A stretch of 64,000 nt of DNA from Gemmatimonadota bacterium (GTDB lineage: Bacteria; Gemmatimonadota; Gemmatimonadetes; Gemmatimonadales; Gemmatimonadaceae). The position numbers were made by a program, and so were the translations under genes. The first letter of the stretch is position 1. Each line of letters starts with the position of its first letter. Positions 60,725 to 64,000 of the stretch are shown one piece after another. The notes beneath the pieces were generated by a model. That model was not told the origin of the DNA. It did no database searches and saw only the letters and a list, made by a program, of their open reading frames with translations. The stretch lies in assembly GCA_021324775.1 (NCBI GenBank), contig JAJPIM010000001.1, positions 1-64,000 of the forward strand. Direction: 5' to 3'.

Positions 60725-62506
60725 CTACCGGTTCTTTCCAGGCACCGTCGTTCTCTCCTTTCTCCTTTCTCTTTTCTCCTTTCTTGTTTCTAGCCGCTCC
60801 ACGATCTCCTCCGCCGGATCGCTGATCTCCAACACCGCGCCCCGGCTCGCGTTCGTCACGAGCGCGCGGTAGCGCGCGAGCCAGCCCGTCCGATACTTGA
60901 GCGCTGGCGCCTGCCACTCTGCGCGCCGCAGCTCCAGTTCGTCTGCTGAGACATCCAGCTCCAGCGTCCGGCTCGGCAGATCGATCCGCACGATGTCGCC
61001 GTCTCGTATGAGCGCGATCGCTCCGCCCTCCGCCGCTTCCGGTGACACGTGTCCGATGCACAGCCCGCGCGTCCCGCCGGAAAACCGGCCATCAGTCACC
61101 AGCGCCACCGATGTCCCGAGCGGCATGCCCTTGAGCATGCTGGTGAGCACGAGCATCTCGCGCATCCCCGGTCCGCCCTTGGGACCTTCGTTGCGGACAA
61201 TGACGACCTCGCCGGCGAGGATTACGCCCTCGCGGAGTCCCGTTATCGCTTCCTCTTCGCTCTCGAATACACGGGCCGGCCCGGTGAATGTCATCTCGTG
61301 CTGTTCGACCGCCCCGACTTTGACCACCGCTCCATCGCGCGCGAGTGATCCGAACAGCACCGCCAGAGCGCCGCGCGGGGAATGTGGATTGCTGGCGGGC
61401 CGGATACACGCGGGGTTGCGGGTCGAGACGCCCTGGAGCGCCTCGCCAAGCGTGCGCCCCTCCACGGTGGGGACGTCCAGATCGAGAATGCCGGGTTTCC
61501 GCGACAACTCGGCGAGGATCGCCGGCACGCCGCCGGCTTCGTGGATGTCCTGCATGTGCCACTGCCGCGTGCCATCCCACGCCGGTGAAATCTTGGCCAG
61601 TGTCGGCACCCGCGCGGCCACGTCGTTGAACCGGCTGAACGGGTAGTCGATCCCTGCTTCCCGCGCGAGCGCCAGCACGTGCAGCACGGTGTTCGTGGAC
61701 CCGCCCATCGCGACGTCGAGCGCGACGGCGTTGTCGATCGCGGACTCGGTCAGGATGTCGAGAAAACTCACGCCCTCGTGCAGGAGGCGCAGGACGTGCC
61801 GCGCCGCGGACCGCGCGAGTTCGTGGCGTTCCGGAGACACCGCCAGGACGGTACCGTTGCCGGGAAGCGCGACGCCTAGTGCCTCACAGAGGCAGTTCAT
61901 CGAGTTCGCCGTGAACATCCCGGAGCAACTGCCACACGTGGGACATCCGCCGGCCTCCAGCTCCTCGAGCCGCGCGTCGTCGATCGTCCCCGCCGCGTGC
62001 GCACCCACGCCCTCGAATACCGAGATCAGGTCGATGGCCTGGCCTTTCGCGTCGGCGCCCGCGCGCATCGGCCCCCCCGACACGAACACCGTCGGGATAT
62101 TCACGCGCGCCGCCCCCATCAGCATCCCTGGCACGATCTTGTCGCAGTTCGGGATGCACACCATCGCGTCGAAACAGTGCGCCCGCGCCATGGTCTCGAC
62201 ACAGTCGGCGATCAGCTCGCGCGATGGCAAGGAATACCGCATGCCCTCGTGCCCCATCACGATCCCGTCGTCCACACCGATAGTGTTGAACTCGAACGGG
62301 ATGCCGCCAGCGTCTCTCACGGCGTCCTTGACGACTCGCCCGAACGCCTGGAGGTGCGCGTGCCCGGGGACGATGTCGACGTAGGAGTTGCACACCGCCA
62401 CGAACGGCTTGTCGAAATCCGACCGGTCACGGATCTGCCCGGTCGCGCGGAGGAGACTGCGGTGCGGCGCGCGATCGAACCCGCGCTTGATGATGTCGGA
62501 GCGCAT
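60725..62506 (-). CDS. ilvD: Dihydroxy-acid dehydratase IlvD
   Basis: 593 aa. Converts 2,3-dihydroxy acids to 2-oxo acids in branched-chain amino-acid synthesis. Family motifs: [91 protein letters not shown]. The cysteines bind the Fe-S cluster. The last ~20 residues ([20 protein letters not shown]) are encoded by a polypurine element and are absent from typical IlvD, which would end a little earlier. A TTGACA-16-TAGACT promoter lies upstream. Confidence 0.96.
   Translation of the reverse strand: MRSDIIKRGFDRAPHRSLLRATGQIRDRSDFDKPFVAVCNSYVDIVPGHAHLQAFGRVVKDAVRDAGGIPFEFNTIGVDDGIVMGHEGMRYSLPSRELIADCVETMARAHCFDAMVCIPNCDKIVPGMLMGAARVNIPTVFVSGGPMRAGADAKGQAIDLISVFEGVGAHAAGTIDDARLEELEAGGCPTCGSCSGMFTANSMNCLCEALGVALPGNGTVLAVSPERHELARSAARHVLRLLHEGVSFLDILTESAIDNAVALDVAMGGSTNTVLHVLALAREAGIDYPFSRFNDVAARVPTLAKISPAWDGTRQWHMQDIHEAGGVPAILAELSRKPGILDLDVPTVEGRTLGEALQGVSTRNPACIRPASNPHSPRGALAVLFGSLARDGAVVKVGAVEQHEMTFTGPARVFESEEEAITGLREGVILAGEVVIVRNEGPKGGPGMREMLVLTSMLKGMPLGTSVALVTDGRFSGGTRGLCIGHVSPEAAEGGAIALIRDGDIVRIDLPSRTLELDVSADELELRRAEWQAPALKYRTGWLARYRALVTNASRGAVLEISDPAEEIVERLETRKEKRERRKERTTVPGKNR
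60744..60797 (-). repeat. Polypurine TAG element, copy 4
   Basis: Minus strand CTAGAAACAAGAAAGGAGAA then AAGAGAAAGGAGAAAGGAGA inside the 3' end of ilvD. Here the TAG is out of frame, so the tract is translated into a basic 20-residue tail instead of ending the gene. Confidence 0.65.
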
Positions 62507-62592
62507 CAGCTCTACTCTCTGCTTTCTGCGTCGCTACGTTCTGCCTTATCGGTGGCCGGCGGTACCGGCTCCTGGGCCTGGCTGGTGCGCGC

Positions 62593-62620
62593 AGTCTACA
62601 AGCTTCCCGGAGGCTGTCAA
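62593..62620 (-). promoter_or_regulatory. Predicted ilvD promoter
   Basis: TTGACA (62615-62620) and TAGACT (62593-62598) with a 16-bp spacer on the minus strand, ~90 bp before the start codon. The leader is long enough for an attenuator or leader peptide, but none was recognised. Confidence 0.55.
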
Positions 62621-62685
62621 CCACACAGTCCCAGTCTCTGGCTCGCAGGCGGCTTTGGCCGTCGCTCAGCCCGTTCTCGGCCCCG

Positions 62686-64000
62686 CTACAGGACCGCGCT
62701 GACCGCCGCGAACTGCGGCGCCGACGCGAGAAACGCCTCGAACACGTCGTCGCGCCACCACCGGCGGTTGCCGCTCATGCAGCTCTTCATATCCTCGATC
62801 CCGGCCGCGGGCGGCTTCGCGGCCTGATAGCTACGCGCCGAGGTCATCGCGTCGTAGACATCCGCGACGCAGACGACTTGCGCGTGCAACGGCACTTCGT
62901 CGCCGCGGAGCCCGTCCGGATATCCGCTGCCATCCAGCTTCTCGTGGTGCGATCGGATGATCGGCTTCACGGTCCACGGGAAGTCGATCGTCGAGACCAG
63001 CTCCAGTCCCCAGAGGGGGTGCATCTTGATGATCGCGAACTCTTCTTCGCTCAGCCGCGACGGTTTGTTCAGGATTTCGTGCGGCACACGCATCTTGCCC
63101 AGGTCGTGCAGGTATGCGCCCATCCGCACCGTCATGACGCCCTCGTCATCCAGCCCGAGCGCGCGCGCGACGGCGATCGCGTATTCCGCCACGCGCCCTG
63201 AGTGACCGAAGGTGTAGGTGTCGGCCGACTCCAGCGAGCGCCCCCAGTTCGCGACGACTTCGACGAACAGGCTTTCCAGGTTCGCGACTCGAGCCGAGAC
63301 GTCGCGCAGGTCCCGCTGCGCACCCAGTCGCTGGAACAGCCGGATCGACCGGTTGAGGAATACAACCGAGTCATGGTTGTGCTCGATGCGCCGGTACACG
63401 AGCGCCAGCTCGCGGCTGGCCTCGGCTTCCTGCAACGTCGCTCCACACCCCACCGCCAGGTCGATCGCTGCCTTGAGGCGCGCCTCGGCTAGCCCCAGCA
63501 CGCCCGTCTCCCGATACAGGACGCCGAGGAATTTGTAGGCGTCCGATTTCCCCTGTTGGCTCCCCATCCCGTCGAAGATCCGGAGCGCCGACTCCGCACT
63601 CTGCCGTGCATCCTCGAAGTGCTGCCGTGCAATGTGGACCTCGGTGCGGTTGAGCAGGGCGCACCCGCGCAGATGCACGTCGCCGGTGCGCTCCGCGAAG
63701 TCGAGACACTTCGCGTAGTACCCGTCGGCCTGATCCCACCGCTGCTCGTCCGCGCTCACCATGCCGAGGTTGTGGTAGGCGATCGCACAGCCACGCTCGT
63801 CGCCTGCCTGCTGAAAGGCCACGAGCGATGTGCTGTACCGCGACAGCGCCTCTCGCAGATCGCCCTCGATGTTCGCGATGATCCCGAAGTTCTGCTCGAT
63901 ACGCCCGCGCAGCTCGTCGTGCTCCATGCCGGCGGCGAGGGCCCGAGTCAGCGCTTCCCGCGCTTCCGCCAACTCGCCCCGCTCCAGATGGACCGCCCCC
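62686..64000 (-). CDS. TPR/HD-GYP domain protein (5' end outside window)
   Basis: At least 437 aa; the open frame continues to the right edge, so the start is missing. Residues in the first part form several TPR units (ALSRYSTSLVAFQQAGDERG, AIAYHNLGMVSADEQRWDQA, AYKFLGVLYRETGVLGLAEA). The C-terminal HD-GYP domain has GHSGRVAEYAIAVARALG, MGAYLHDLGKMRVPHEILNK, HHEKLDGSGYPDGLRGDEVP and VADVYDAMTSARSYQ, the full metal-binding set of a cyclic-di-GMP phosphodiesterase. TPR repeats suggest protein-protein control. Downstream gene is ilvD. Confidence 0.92.
   Translation of the reverse strand, partial: GAVHLERGELAEAREALTRALAAGMEHDELRGRIEQNFGIIANIEGDLREALSRYSTSLVAFQQAGDERGCAIAYHNLGMVSADEQRWDQADGYYAKCLDFAERTGDVHLRGCALLNRTEVHIARQHFEDARQSAESALRIFDGMGSQQGKSDAYKFLGVLYRETGVLGLAEARLKAAIDLAVGCGATLQEAEASRELALVYRRIEHNHDSVVFLNRSIRLFQRLGAQRDLRDVSARVANLESLFVEVVANWGRSLESADTYTFGHSGRVAEYAIAVARALGLDDEGVMTVRMGAYLHDLGKMRVPHEILNKPSRLSEEEFAIIKMHPLWGLELVSTIDFPWTVKPIIRSHHEKLDGSGYPDGLRGDEVPLHAQVVCVADVYDAMTSARSYQAAKPPAAGIEDMKSCMSGNRRWWRDDVFEAFLASAPQFAAVSAVL

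Noticed and set aside
62507-62685. T-box or leader-peptide attenuator before ilvD
   Set aside because: The leader is long enough, but no run of branched-chain codons and no T-box sequence was seen.
1-64000. CRISPR arrays, rRNA and tRNA genes
   Set aside because: No regularly spaced repeats, rRNA signatures or cloverleaf-like sequence with a T-loop GGTTCAA-type box were found by reading; a covariance-model scan would be decisive for tRNA.

Overview
The window looks like chromosomal DNA of a high-GC, Gram-negative soil-type bacterium. Four things point to Gemmatimonadota or a close relative: the complete general (type II) secretion operon, the many lipoprotein and secreted-protein genes, the giant Rhs/YD-repeat protein, and the frequent GTG starts with 4-base GTGA/ATGA gene overlaps. 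The phylum assignment is inferred from gene style, not from a marker gene. No rRNA, tRNA or CRISPR array was recognised.

Layout. (1) 1-10.3 kb is an Rhs polymorphic-toxin locus. It holds a full-length 1813-aa Rhs protein on the minus strand with a distinct C-terminal tip and a putative immunity gene 5 nt downstream. Past that lie debris: an IS3-type orfB pseudogene, the last ~60 codons of a tyrosine recombinase, a membrane protein, and a second Rhs tip (metallopeptidase-like) cut by an IS3-family end. (2) 10.3-20.9 kb is a tightly overlapping plus-strand type II secretion operon (gspE-G-F-H-I-J-K-L-M-C-D) headed by an AraC-type regulator. No gspO prepilin peptidase is in the window. (3) 21-36.5 kb is an accessory region rich in secreted and membrane proteins, mostly on the minus strand. 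It includes two frameshifted exported-protein genes, an LRR protein, two tandem beta-propeller lipoproteins, two orphan metallopeptidase tips beside exported proteins, and several pairs of paralogues. (4) 36.6-48.8 kb mixes decayed toxin-antitoxin loci (vapB with a vapC stub, an Xre-type stub, higA with a higB stub, one intact RelB/DinJ-PIN pair) with a GT-C glycosyltransferase, a partial copy of the lipoprotein module, a three-gene TIGR04255-like operon, two GNAT acetyltransferases and a racemase-like protein. (5) 48.9-64 kb is more conventional: AraC and MocR/PdxR regulators, a very acidic His-rich protein, an aminotransferase, a phosphinothricin-type acetyltransferase and an APC permease, a large hybrid sensor kinase, ilvD, and a TPR/HD-GYP protein running off the right end.

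How the parts fit. The Rhs protein and its neighbour form a toxin-immunity unit. The orphan tips and the paralogous exported proteins at 32.9-36.4 kb look like displaced cassettes from the same kind of system. Sequence duplications tie distant parts together: IS ends at 0.1 and 29.2 kb; a membrane-protein pair at 2 and 36 kb; a lipoprotein module at 25-28.7 and 40-40.9 kb. Amino-acid metabolism genes cluster at 55-62 kb. Polypurine tracts beginning with TAG sit at the 3' ends of four minus-strand genes and may be a small repeat family.
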